A stretch of DNA of 64,000 bases from Haliangium sp050303215 (GTDB taxonomy: Bacteria > Myxococcota_A > Polyangia > Haliangiales > Haliangiaceae): contig NZ_JBNLBH010000117.1 of the NCBI RefSeq assembly GCF_050303215.1, positions 1 through 64,000 on the forward strand. The letters run 5' to 3'. A program made the translations under genes and the position numbers. Under the pieces are notes generated by a model. That model searched no databases, had not been told where the DNA came from, and saw only the letters and a program-made list of their open reading frames with translations. This document shows, in pieces, positions 27,811 to 46,077 of the stretch; position 1 is the first letter of the stretch; every line of letters begins with the position of its first letter.

Positions 27811-30800
27811 TCAACTTCCTTGGCCGGGCGTTCCTGAGCCCGTTCCTTGGCCGGCGCCGCCGTCGGCGTCGGGAGCGTTGGGGTCGTCGTCGGTTGCTTC
27901 GGGCGCGCCTTCGGGCGCGCCGTCGGCGGAGTCGGTCTCCTTGCCGGGCGGGGACCCGCCCAGGCCCAGGTCGAGGTCGAGGTACGGGGCCACGTACAGG
28001 TTGAGCAGCGGGCCCAGGGCGATGCCCGTGATCTCGTCGATGCGGACCGCGCCGGCCGCGCCGCCGAGGTCGAGCTTGGCGGCCAGGAAGCCGTCCTTCA
28101 TGCGGATGCGCAAGAACTCGGGGTAGCCCACCTTGAGCCCGAGCCGGGCCCGGTTGACCGATACGTCCTCGTGGTACGGATCGATGACGTCGAGGATGGC
28201 GTACAGGTGGGCCCGGCTCATGCGCAGCACCTGAATGCTGCCTTCGAGGGCCAGGTCGGTGGGCACGAAGGTGACGGTGGCGTTGGCGTCCAGGACCTCT
28301 TTGCTGCCGCCCGGGTGCAGGCCGGTGGCGTTGCCCCGGAACAGCAGCCGCGGGCGCTGGTTGCGGATGTCGACCACGAGCTGACCGGACACCTGTCCAC
28401 CCAGGACCCCGAGCTCGAGCTGGTCGAGGGCCAGGGTGTCGCGTTCGAAGCGCAGGTTGCCGGCGATGGGGCTGATGGTCGTGCCCATGACCTCGACCTC
28501 GCGGATGGCCAGGAAGTGGCGGCCGCGCAGGAACGGGTGCACGTCGAGGAAGCGGGTGCGCGAGTACAGGTTGCGGGTGGGGCCTTCGAGCAGCACCACC
28601 CGGCCGTCGGGCAGCAGCGCGACCCCGGCGACCAGGGGGATGTTGCCGTCGAAGCCGGCGACGCGCACGCCGGCCTCGGGCATGTCCACGCCCACGTCGT
28701 CGAACTCGGCCCGGACCGCGACCTGGAACGCGGTGAGGTCACCGGACTCGACCTCGAAGGGGAGCTCGAAGCGGCCGCTGAGGCGGGGGCCGCCGGGCAG
28801 CACCACCCGGCTCAGATCCTGGCGCACCATGCCCTTGGCGGCCAGGGCCTGGCGACCCGGCAGGCCGGACGCGCCCTCGGCCCCGGGCACCAGCCGGTCG
28901 GCCGCGGCGCTGGCCTCGATCAGGGTGCCGCCGGCGGGGTTCTCGACCCGCAGCTCGTCCAGGCGCAGCGACGCGAGCTGGTCGACGTGGCCGCGGACCG
29001 TGATCTGGGCGTCTTCGATCGGGTAGCCGATGAAGGGCTGCTCGACCTTGGCCACCTGGGTGCGGGTGTCGAGGGTGAGCCGGCCGCGCTCGGGCGAGGT
29101 GCCCTCGGACGACAGGTCGAATGTGTGCTGGAGGTCGACCACGTCGATGCGCTGGTCCTCGCTCACCAGGGTGATGCGCTCGGTGTTCAGCGCCAGCTTG
29201 GCGGCGATGGCGTCGCCCTTGTCGGCCTCGAAGCGGAGGGCGAGCTGGGGCACCTTGGCGCGCTGGTCGGGGCCGCGGTAGTCCAGGCCGGTGAGGTCCA
29301 GGCTCAGCTCCTGCTTGCCGCGCACGGCCGTGACCGGGTCGTCGGCCAGGACCGGGGTGGTGCCGCCGTCGACGAAGCGGCGGATGAGCCCGGCGAGCTG
29401 GCCCTGGCCCTTGACGTCCAGGCGCAGGTCGTCCCAGGCCAGCTTGTGCTCGGCTCGGACCTCGGGGGGCAAGAAGCCCTCCAGCGGGCCCAGGTTTTCG
29501 GCCACGATGTCGAGCTGGTAGTCGAGGCGGCGCGGGCCGCGCGCGTACGAGGCCGACAGCTTGGCGTCCAGGTCGGGGCCGGTGGCGCGATCCTGACCGT
29601 GGAGGGAGAAGGCGAAGTCGACCGCGGGCTTGCGCAGGTCGGCGCGGGCCTCGACGGTGGTGATCAGGGCGGTGTCGTGTTGGGTCCCGTCCATGGCCAG
29701 CGAGGCCAGGCGGACCCGGGCCTTGGCGTCGTAGCTGCGGCGGCCGCCGCGCAGGCCCAGGTCGATGTCGGCGGCGGGGATGGACAGCTCGGTGCCGCCG
29801 GACAGGGCCAGCTTGGGCAGCGCGAGCTTCACCTTGACCCGGCCGTTGGAGCGCATGGGGTCGTTTTGATCGACGGCCAGGCCGGAGGCGTCCCACGACA
29901 GCTCGCCGCCCTGGATCCGAGCCAAGTCCTCGCCCGCGGCCAGGTCGCGCACCTCCAGGCTGCCGATGGGCACCGATCCGGACAGGCCCCGAGGCAGGCC
30001 CCCGGCCACCCGGGTGCGCAGGTTTACGCCCAGGCGCCGGCCGGCCACGCGCATCTCCGGGGTGGCGAGGTCGAGCCGGGGCAGGCGCGAGCTGAATCGG
30101 ACCTGGGCGTTGGCGCGCTCGGGGGCCTCGGGGTCGAGCTCGACCTGCTCGGCCACCAGGCCCAACTGGGCGTCGCGGAGGTCGACGGTGGCGCCGTCGG
30201 CGCGGGCCACCACCTTGCCCAGCGGGATATCGACCCGGAGGTCGAAGGACTCGGGGCTGCGCACCGTGGCGCCCACGTCGACCCCGATTTGGGCCAGATC
30301 CACCCGTTGGCCGCGGTCGCGCAGCTTGGCCGAGGCCAGGCGCACGCTCACGCTGGCGTCGGCGGGCTGGGCGAAGTCGGGGTCGAGGTCGGCCAGGTTC
30401 CACTCCAGCGACAGCCCGGCCAGCTCGACGCTGGGGCCGCGCTTGCCCTGGCTGAGCTCGACCCGCTCGATGGGCAGCTTGCCGGTCACGGCCGCGCGCT
30501 CGCCCAGGCCGACCTCGGTCTCGAAGCCGAGACCGCGCACGCCCACGTGGCTGTTGGTCTCGGGCTGGTCGAGGTCGAGCTGTTCCAGTCCGGCCCGGAC
30601 CCGGAGCGTGCCCCGGCTGTCCACGGGCTCGATCGGGTTGACCGCGAACTCGTCGGCGCCGGCCGTGAGCGTCAGCCCGGCCACCGTGACCTGCTCGCCG
30701 GTCGCGGACAAGAGCTCGACCCGGCCGACCTGGAGCTCGCTGTCGAGCTTGCCCCCGAGCGGGGCCTGCAGATCGGCGTCGAGCCGGAAGCGGGTCTCGC

Positions 30801-32124
30801 TCACGGCCACGCGCTGCTCGTCCTGCTCGGCGCGGGCGGCGCCGACCTTGGCCTCGACGGTCACCCGGCCGCGCTCGACCACGAGCCGGTCGAGATCGAT
30901 GGCGAGGTCGCGGATGTCGTACGACAGCTCGGTGTCGGTCAAGGTCACGCCGGGCACGAAGGCGGACACGTAGCCGAGCATGCGGGCGCCGTCGACGTGG
31001 CCGCTGAGGCGATCGAGCGCGGGCGCGATGGCGCCCTCGGGGCGGTCGTTCAGCGTGGCCGCGAGCTCGGCGGTGGCGGCCCCGTCGAGCAGGCGCAGAG
31101 TGGCCATGCGCACGGTGGTGCGCTGGTTTTGGGGGTCGAAGGTGGTAGCGATGCCGAGGCGGACGATCTCGTCGGGCAGCTCGGCGGCCGGGACCAGGTC
31201 CTGGCCGACCAGGTCGGCGTTCACGGCCAGCTCGATCGTGTCCCGGGCGGGCGCGCGGATGTCGGTGCCGAGGCGAAGGTCCAGGCGCCGGGTCTTAGTG
31301 TCCGCGTCCGCGCCGGGGCCGGGCTCGGTGATGACCGCCGCCAGCTTGTCGTCGTCGCAGCCGCCGATGTGGATGTCGGTGGCCAGGGCGCCGGCTTCGA
31401 CCCGGAACGGGCCGCGCACGCACAGATCGCCGAGCTGGGTGCGGCGGATGACGGTGTCGTTCTCGATGTCGACGAGCTCGACCGAGATGTCGCTCAGATC
31501 GATGGCCTGGACCTCGATCGGCGGCAAGGTCTCGGCGATGAGGCGCGACAGCGGGGCCGCGGGCTCCTCGGGCGGCGGGGGCTCCTCGGTGGCGAACTGC
31601 TCGGCCAGCTTGGCCACCGAGGAGCCGCCGTGCTCATCGGTGACCTGGTGCAGGGACAGACCCGAGAGCTCGATCTTGGACACCAGCGGCTTGTCGGAGG
31701 TGAGCGACCAGAAGTCCCACTTGACGTCGAGGCGCTCGAGCTGGAGCAGGTAGGGGGCGTGCTTGGTGTACGGCTCGGGAGTGCGGATGCGCAGGTTGGT
31801 GGCGTGCAGCTCACCGCCGAAGGCCTGGACCGAGAGCTGGTCGTATTCGAGCCCGAGCCCGAAGTCATCGACGACCGTGTCCTGGACCCAGGTGGCGACA
31901 GTGGGGCTGTCGAGGTTGCGCAAGACGACGATGACCAAGCTCAGCGTGGCCACCACCAGGAGCACGATCACGAACAGGCTCCAGCCGGTGATCCGGACCG
32001 CGCGCCGGCGCTTGGGTCGGGGTAAGGCGACGGCTCCGGCGGCGCCGTCGAGCTTGGGCTCGGGCGGGCCGGCGGCCGGGTCGCCGGGAGAGGGAGGCTG
32101 CGAAGGAGACGTGGGCGCGCTCAC
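27811..32124 (-). CDS. TamB/AsmA-like envelope protein
   Basis: This very long (1437-residue) protein has a proline-rich cytoplasmic start, one membrane segment (about 43-68, ITGWSLFVIVLLVVATLSLV), and then a repetitive beta-strand-rich periplasmic body full of short LxVxDLxLxL patterns. It opens with the AsmA-like ATWVQDTVVDDFGLGLEYDQL and ends in a region near LYAILDVIDPYHEDVSVNRA that resembles the TamB C-terminal (DUF490) zone. Such proteins form hydrophobic grooves bridging the inner and outer membranes and carry phospholipids or assist outer-membrane protein assembly. No BamA/TamA-like gene is adjacent; instead a lipoprotein and a WD40/TPR protein follow, so this may be a lineage-specific bridge. 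Confidence 0.8.
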   Translation of the reverse strand: MSAPTSPSQPPSPGDPAAGPPEPKLDGAAGAVALPRPKRRRAVRITGWSLFVIVLLVVATLSLVIVVLRNLDSPTVATWVQDTVVDDFGLGLEYDQLSVQAFGGELHATNLRIRTPEPYTKHAPYLLQLERLDVKWDFWSLTSDKPLVSKIELSGLSLHQVTDEHGGSSVAKLAEQFATEEPPPPEEPAAPLSRLIAETLPPIEVQAIDLSDISVELVDIENDTVIRRTQLGDLCVRGPFRVEAGALATDIHIGGCDDDKLAAVITEPGPGADADTKTRRLDLRLGTDIRAPARDTIELAVNADLVGQDLVPAAELPDEIVRLGIATTFDPQNQRTTVRMATLRLLDGAATAELAATLNDRPEGAIAPALDRLSGHVDGARMLGYVSAFVPGVTLTDTELSYDIRDLAIDLDRLVVERGRVTVEAKVGAARAEQDEQRVAVSETRFRLDADLQAPLGGKLDSELQVGRVELLSATGEQVTVAGLTLTAGADEFAVNPIEPVDSRGTLRVRAGLEQLDLDQPETNSHVGVRGLGFETEVGLGERAAVTGKLPIERVELSQGKRGPSVELAGLSLEWNLADLDPDFAQPADASVSVRLASAKLRDRGQRVDLAQIGVDVGATVRSPESFDLRVDIPLGKVVARADGATVDLRDAQLGLVAEQVELDPEAPERANAQVRFSSRLPRLDLATPEMRVAGRRLGVNLRTRVAGGLPRGLSGSVPIGSLEVRDLAAGEDLARIQGGELSWDASGLAVDQNDPMRSNGRVKVKLALPKLALSGGTELSIPAADIDLGLRGGRRSYDAKARVRLASLAMDGTQHDTALITTVEARADLRKPAVDFAFSLHGQDRATGPDLDAKLSASYARGPRRLDYQLDIVAENLGPLEGFLPPEVRAEHKLAWDDLRLDVKGQGQLAGLIRRFVDGGTTPVLADDPVTAVRGKQELSLDLTGLDYRGPDQRAKVPQLALRFEADKGDAIAAKLALNTERITLVSEDQRIDVVDLQHTFDLSSEGTSPERGRLTLDTRTQVAKVEQPFIGYPIEDAQITVRGHVDQLASLRLDELRVENPAGGTLIEASAAADRLVPGAEGASGLPGRQALAAKGMVRQDLSRVVLPGGPRLSGRFELPFEVESGDLTAFQVAVRAEFDDVGVDMPEAGVRVAGFDGNIPLVAGVALLPDGRVVLLEGPTRNLYSRTRFLDVHPFLRGRHFLAIREVEVMGTTISPIAGNLRFERDTLALDQLELGVLGGQVSGQLVVDIRNQRPRLLFRGNATGLHPGGSKEVLDANATVTFVPTDLALEGSIQVLRMSRAHLYAILDVIDPYHEDVSVNRARLGLKVGYPEFLRIRMKDGFLAAKLDLGGAAGAVRIDEITGIALGPLLNLYVAPYLDLDLGLGGSPPGKETDSADGAPEGAPEATDDDPNAPDADGGAGQGTGSGTPGQGS

Positions 32125-32274
32125 CGGGACTCCATGGGGGAGGTATCACGTCGGGACGGCGAGAACCGCCGGTCGAGGTCCACCGACTATGGCAGAGGCG
32201 GCCCCCGATGGACAAGATCGCGGACCCGGCCCCGGCACGGCGGTCGGGCCGGGAGTGCCCGGGCGCACACGCGG

Positions 32275-32442
32275 CAGTAAGCCGTGGCGAGTGCGACGAA
32301 AACGCGGTCAGGCCTGCAGTAAGCCGTGGCAAGTGCGATGAAAACGCGGTCAGGCCTGCAGTAAGCCGTAGCGAGTGCGATGAAAACGCGGTCAGGCCTG
32401 CAGTAAGCCGTAGCGAGTGCGACGAAAATGCGGTCAGGCCGG
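32275..32442. repeat. 42-bp tandem repeat array A, 4 copies
   Basis: Unit starts fall at 32275, 32317, 32359 and 32401. Each begins cagtaagccgt and ends gcggtcaggcc with one to three substitutions per unit. Near-identity suggests recent or gene-conversion-maintained expansion. Confidence 0.95.
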
Positions 32443-32590
32443 GAGCGAGCGAGATCGAACAGTGCCTCGACGCGGACAGGTGGTCAGTGAGCGGTGCGGG
32501 GTAGGCCAGACCTGCTGTCAGGTCATGGCGCGACTCGCGACGGGTGGTCTGACAGTGTTCATCTCGTGGCAGAAGCGCTTGGCGGAGGGG

Positions 32591-32800
32591 CTGACCGCAG
32601 ATCGATCGTGTCCGAAACGGGGATCGGAGGGGCCGACCGCAGATTGGTCGTGTTCGAAACGGGTTTCGGAGGAGCTGACCGCAGATCGGTCGTGTCCGAA
32701 ACGGGTATCGGAGGGGCTGACCGCGGATCAATCGTGTCCGAAACGGGTATCGGAGGGGCTGACCGCGGATCGGTCGTGTCCGAAACGGGTATCGGAGGAG
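32591..32800. repeat. 42-bp tandem repeat array B, 5 copies
   Basis: Unit starts fall at 32591, 32633, 32675, 32717 and 32759, with a sixth truncated unit at 32801. Each reads ctgaccgcagatc then gtgtccgaaacgg and ends tcggagg. The 8-base start ctgaccgc is the reverse complement of gcggtcag in array A, so the two arrays share a core in opposite orientation. Confidence 0.95.
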
Positions 32801-32811
32801 CTGACCACGGA

Positions 32812-35967
<3,156 letters not shown>

Positions 35968-35985
35968 GGTGGCGGCCGACGCCGC

Positions 35986-36522
<537 letters not shown>

Positions 36523-36524
36523 GC

Positions 36525-39074
<2,550 letters not shown>

Positions 39075-39144
39075 GGTGGGTCGCTCGCTGGGGCTGTTTA
39101 GCCAGGTGTGGGCCAGGTGTGGCCCATGTGTGGGGGGAGGCGGC

Positions 39145-39780
<636 letters not shown>

Positions 39781-40013
39781 CGGGTCGCTCCTTGGAAGTA
39801 GGGGAAGCCGCTTCACGGCTGCGAAAAGGGCGGCAGTGTGGCACGCGCGCGCAGGCCTTGCAACGCCGGGTGCTGCCGCAACGGCGGAGGCGCGGCTGCA
39901 ATCCTGCGCGTCGATCGGGGCTGGTCAGGGCTGGTCGTACGGCCGATCGGTCGCGGCCGCCCCGCGCAGCGATGCAAGGTCGCCGACGCTCGACGGCGCG
40001 CTTCGACAGCCTG

Positions 40014-40928
40014 CTAGATGTCGAGCTGGGCGCGCCAGAGAAGGTAGTCGCGCAGGCGCTGCCAGCACAGCAGATAGGCCCGGGTCTTCTCGCTCACCCA
40101 GCCGAAGCGGAAGAAGCGCTCGACGTGCACGAACGCGGGGCCGCGATCGGCCCGCGCCAGGGCCGCCAGGTGGCCGGGCAAGACCTCGCCGAAGCGGGCC
40201 AGGGCGCCGGCGCCGACACAGGCCACCACGTCCTGCAAGGGGGCGCTGAGCGAGGCGATGGCGCCGGTGTTCAGGCTGGCGGCCCCGCGCTGGACCCGCC
40301 AGTGTACGCGCATGCGGGCCGGGACCCGGCCCTCGCCCAGGGGCTGGAACGAGCCCTCGATGCGCAGGGTGCCGGACACGGGTACGGCCCGGCTGGCGCG
40401 CGGGCGCAGGTTCTGGCCGGGGGTGACGGTGAGCGGCGGCTCCAGCGAGCTGCCCAGGGACAGGCGCATGATCACCGAGCGATCCTCGCGGTACACGGTG
40501 CCGCGGTAGCTGTCGACGAGGGTGCCGCCGCGGGCGCCGGTGGCCCGGTCGCGCAGGCCCTCGATGTCGATCTCGGCCTCGGCCGTGGCCGCCAGGCGGC
40601 GGTCGGCCGCGCTCACCAGGCGCTCGAGCAAGACCTCGCGCGACACCACGTCCACGGCCTGGCGCAGCAGCGCGTACTCCATGCGCTCGTCAGCGATGCC
40701 GCGAATCCGGCAGTAGCGCCCAACCTCGTCCGTCGTCACCGCCTCGGGCCGAGCCACCCGTCGCAGCGCGGCGTCCAGGACCTGGATGGCGTCCTCGGGG
40801 TCGATCGCAAAGCACGCCCGGCCCTGGAATCGTACCGGCAGCGCGAGCGAGGGACGGTCGGGAGTGGCCGGGCGGTCGCGTCGCTCAGCGGTGTACGGGA
40901 CAGCCATGCTCGGGTTGTATCTCGCCAT
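40014..40928 (-). CDS. Unknown protein, no signal peptide
   Basis: I do not recognise this protein of 304 residues. It begins with about 30 variable residues, then a helical section (DPEDAIQVLDAALRRVARPEA, VSREVLLERLVSAADRRLAA) and a beta-rich middle (IDIEGLRDRATGARGGTLVD, RGTVYREDRSVIMRLSLGSS). It ends in helices rich in Trp, Phe and Arg (WVSEKTRAYLLCWQRLRDYL). I start at ATG 40928 because AAGGAG lies upstream; an ATG seven codons later is the alternative. Paired inverted repeats at 41032-41065 lie about 105 bases before the start, and an XRE regulator gene is next upstream. Confidence 0.65.
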   Translation of the reverse strand: MARYNPSMAVPYTAERRDRPATPDRPSLALPVRFQGRACFAIDPEDAIQVLDAALRRVARPEAVTTDEVGRYCRIRGIADERMEYALLRQAVDVVSREVLLERLVSAADRRLAATAEAEIDIEGLRDRATGARGGTLVDSYRGTVYREDRSVIMRLSLGSSLEPPLTVTPGQNLRPRASRAVPVSGTLRIEGSFQPLGEGRVPARMRVHWRVQRGAASLNTGAIASLSAPLQDVVACVGAGALARFGEVLPGHLAALARADRGPAFVHVERFFRFGWVSEKTRAYLLCWQRLRDYLLWRAQLDI

Positions 40929-41381
40929 GCTGGGTGCTCTCCTTGATCGAAGAGGCTTCATACAAGCGGTGTGCCAGGCGCGGGAGCGCGCGAACGTTCA
41001 CTCGCAGACTGGGTACAGAGCTTACACAAGTGTTGCCGATCGCGACTCGTGTTGCCAATCGCAACGTCGTGAGTGTGACGGATTGAAGCACGGCGAGAAC
41101 GTAGTGACGAGTGTGCACCAACGCCGCGCCGAGATCGTGCGCGACCCAGAAGGGTGGCCTGGAGGCGCTGCGGAACCGGACCTCGACGGCCGGCCTCGGC
41201 GGTGACACCGACCCGACACGCTGCTGCGGACCACCAGCGCGCATTACACCCTGCCTGTCGAGTCCGAACCGGACCGGCGTGGGCGCCTGGCTCGTCCCGG
41301 GGCCGGCGCGAGATGACCCGGCGCCGCTGGCCACGAGCCGAGAGGATATGAGCCGCGCCGGCGGTGCGCCAGCGGACGGCG
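40929..41381. other. Intergenic interval with a candidate control region
   Basis: No convincing gene lies between the unknown gene 40014-40928 and the end of the XRE gene. The part near 40990-41070 is less GC-rich than its surroundings and carries two related inverted repeats, listed separately. The remaining 250 bases show nothing I can support. Confidence 0.6.
41032..41065. promoter_or_regulatory. Paired inverted repeats, candidate operators
   Basis: GTTGCCGATCGCGAC (41032-41046) and GTTGCCAATCGCAAC (41051-41065) are related sites. The second is a perfect GTTGC-N5-GCAAC inverted repeat, and the first matches at all but one position of the arms. Their centres are 19 bases apart, nearly two helical turns. 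They lie upstream of the gene at 40928 and downstream of the XRE regulator, a possible binder. Confidence 0.55.
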
Positions 41382-41762
41382 TCAGCGCCCCTCGAGCTCT
41401 TTGACCAGCAGGGTCACCAGGCGCAAGGTCGCGGGTGTCGCCTCTCGTAACCGCCGGGCCAGGCGACGTAGCTCCGGCGGATCCTTGGGCGGGGCCGGGG
41501 CCCCCGGGGGCGCCTTGCTCTTGCTGCGCCGAATGCGTTCCTCGGTCTCGGCGCGGCCGATGAGAACGTCCGCGTCGACGCCGAGCGCCGAGCTGATTCG
41601 CGCCAGCGTGGGTACGCTCGGCAGTGCGTTGCCACGCTCGATCCGAGCGTAGAATTCCGCACTTACGCCAATCTTCTCGGCTGCGTCTTCTTGAGTCAGG
41701 CTGAGCTTGTTCCTGGCGGAACGCGCTGCCTTGCCTATGGATTCTGCCAGTTCTTTGTCCAT
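41382..41762 (-). CDS. XRE-family transcriptional regulator
   Basis: This 126-residue protein has an N-terminal Cro/C1-type helix-turn-helix (residues about 11-66): KLSLTQEDAAEKIGVSAEFY, ARIERGNALPSVPTLARISS and ALGVDADVLIG are the standard five-helix pattern. The other half is basic, with KSKAPPGAPAPPKDP then helices LRRLARRLREATPATLRLVT. There is no ligand domain. It is on the same strand as the OmpA protein upstream, from which about 240 bases separate it. Confidence 0.92.
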   Translation of the reverse strand: MDKELAESIGKAARSARNKLSLTQEDAAEKIGVSAEFYARIERGNALPSVPTLARISSALGVDADVLIGRAETEERIRRSKSKAPPGAPAPPKDPPELRRLARRLREATPATLRLVTLLVKELEGR

Positions 41763-42003
41763 CACCCCTAACCAACTGGTAGGATCTGATGGATACGATT
41801 GTTCCCCTCGCTCGAACAGGGACGGAGAGGTTCCTTTGTTCAACCCGAACCGACAGGGCAGCCATCGGGTCGACCGCGACGGGCCCCGGGAGGGCGGATT
41901 GGGATCACGCAGGCGTGCGCCGACGGTCGCGCGGGCCCGTCGAGGTCGAGCGGAAGCCGGACCCGGGCCGGACCCGGGGCTGAACCATGGACCGGGCGAG
42001 GGG

Positions 42004-43269
42004 TTACTCGCCGCCGGCGCCGAGGCCGAGGCGGTCGAGCTGCTCGGCGACGGGCACGCCGGGCACCAGCACGTGGATGGTGACGCGCCGGTTGCGGGCG
42101 CCATCGCGGCGTTCGGTGGTGACCGGGCGGCGGGCGCCGTGGGCCCAGATCTCGAGCCGGCGCGGGTCCACGCCGAGCTCGACCAGGAGCGCGCGTGCGG
42201 CTTCGGCCCGGCGCCGGGACAGATCGTCGGCCTGGTCGGGAGTGTCGGCCTCGCGGGGGCCGGCGTGGCCGACCACGACCAGCTTGACGGCGCTGTATTG
42301 GGCGAGCACCTCGGCGATCTCACGGGCCCGGGCGTTGGCGCCGCGGGCCAGGCGCTCGGAGCCGGCGCGGAAGTGGAGGGCGCCGTCGTCCTCGGCCAGG
42401 GCGCGCAGGGCGGCGGGGATCTCGTCGGGGCAGCCGTCGTTGTCGCGGTAGCCGTTGACCCGCTCGGGCGCCATCCGACACTGGTCGACCTCGTCGAGGA
42501 CTTCGTCGCGGTCGTCGTCGATGTCGGGGCAGCCGTCGCCGTCCTCGAACCCGTCGTGGTCCTCGTCGCGGTCGGGGCAGCGATCGGCGTCATCGACGAC
42601 GCCGTCGCCGTCGCTGTCGGCGACCTCGGCCGCGGGCGCGGGGGCGGCCGCGGACGGGGCTCGGCCGAAGGTGTAGTACAGGCCGGCCAGGAGCTCGAAC
42701 TCGAAGGTGGCCAGGTCCACCCCCCGGGCCGGGAGCAGGGCCGAGCGGACCTCGAAGCGCAGGCTCCAACCGCCGTCGCGGGGCAGGCGCACACCGGCCC
42801 CGGCCTGGACGTCGGCCAGGAGATCGTTGGTGATGACCGAGCTGTCGGACGACAGCGACACCGGCAGGCCCAGGCCGAGGGTGGCGAAGGGCTCGAACCC
42901 GGCCACGGTGCCGCCGCCGAGGCGGGCCTGGAGGCGGGGGGTGATCACGGCCACGAACGCTTCGGGATCGGTATCCCGGGACGTGGTCGGCGACACCGGC
43001 AGCTCGCCCTCGATCGCGATCACGGGGCTCAACACGTAGCCGAGGCGGAGCCCCATGACCACCGAGCTCGACAGGCTGGGCCCGTCCTCGGCGATCGCGC
43101 CCAGGGGGCTGCGGGCCGAGAAGGTGTGCGCCCCCAGCGACGCGCCGAGCTCCCAGTAGCCGGCGTCGCCATCGTCTCCGCCCGGTGCCGGCTGGGCTCG
43201 GGCCGGGCCCGCGCCGATGGCCGCGACCGACAATATGGTCAGAACCGCAAACCGTGGAAAAATCAGCAT
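42004..43269 (-). CDS. OmpA-family outer-membrane protein with TSP3 repeats
   Basis: The 421-residue protein has a signal peptide (ending AGPARAQ, about residue 26). Beta-strands of an outer-membrane barrel follow to about residue 200. Calcium-binding thrombospondin type 3-like repeats come next (DSDGDGVVDDADRCPDRDED, DGFEDGDGCPDIDDDRD, NGYRDNDGCPDE). The OmpA C-terminal domain has VVVGHAGPREADTPDQADDL, LSRRRAEAARALLV and RRPVTTERRDGARNRRVTI, which bind peptidoglycan. It tethers the outer membrane to the wall. The 69 bases to the divergent gene at 43339 must hold both promoters. Confidence 0.95.
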   Translation of the reverse strand: MLIFPRFAVLTILSVAAIGAGPARAQPAPGGDDGDAGYWELGASLGAHTFSARSPLGAIAEDGPSLSSSVVMGLRLGYVLSPVIAIEGELPVSPTTSRDTDPEAFVAVITPRLQARLGGGTVAGFEPFATLGLGLPVSLSSDSSVITNDLLADVQAGAGVRLPRDGGWSLRFEVRSALLPARGVDLATFEFELLAGLYYTFGRAPSAAAPAPAAEVADSDGDGVVDDADRCPDRDEDHDGFEDGDGCPDIDDDRDEVLDEVDQCRMAPERVNGYRDNDGCPDEIPAALRALAEDDGALHFRAGSERLARGANARAREIAEVLAQYSAVKLVVVGHAGPREADTPDQADDLSRRRAEAARALLVELGVDPRRLEIWAHGARRPVTTERRDGARNRRVTIHVLVPGVPVAEQLDRLGLGAGGE

Positions 43270-43338
43270 TCCTCGTCTATAACGAAGTCTCGTTCAGGGG
43301 CCCTCCGGCCCCGCTGACCTCGCCCTCTCCCTGTGCCC

Positions 43339-45018
<1,680 letters not shown>

Positions 45019-45090
45019 CGGCGTGCGCGGTTGAGTCGTCCCGGGCGGGGGACGTCGCTGCGTCGGGCGCGCGATGGCCGGGCCGGCCGG

Positions 45091-45987
<897 letters not shown>

Positions 45988-46077
45988 CGCGCCGACCCTA
46001 TCCCGGAACGCCCGGCGCGTCACCTGCCGGGCGGCCGATCACTGCGTCCAGGCGGCGACTCGTATTATGGTCGCGGC

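Larger units (their letters stand above)
32125..32811. other. Intergenic interval with two 42-bp tandem arrays
   Basis: This 690-base interval separates the fused ManA/phosphomannomutase gene's 3' end from the TamB-like gene's 5' end. Open frames run through the arrays on both strands because 42 is a multiple of 3, but their translations are just repeats and I call no gene. Any promoter for the TamB-like operon must lie in the first 150 bases or within the arrays. Confidence 0.75.

Noticed and set aside
27847..32025. Plus-strand open frame of 1392 codons
   Set aside because: It is antisense to the TamB-like gene and lacks any recognisable fold.
32208..32504. A 14-residue repeat protein encoded by array A
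   Set aside because: The 42-bp period keeps all frames open; there is no supported start or ribosome site, and the opposite strand is open as well.
32275..32800. CRISPR array at the 42-bp repeats
   Set aside because: Units abut directly with no spacers; these are tandem minisatellites.
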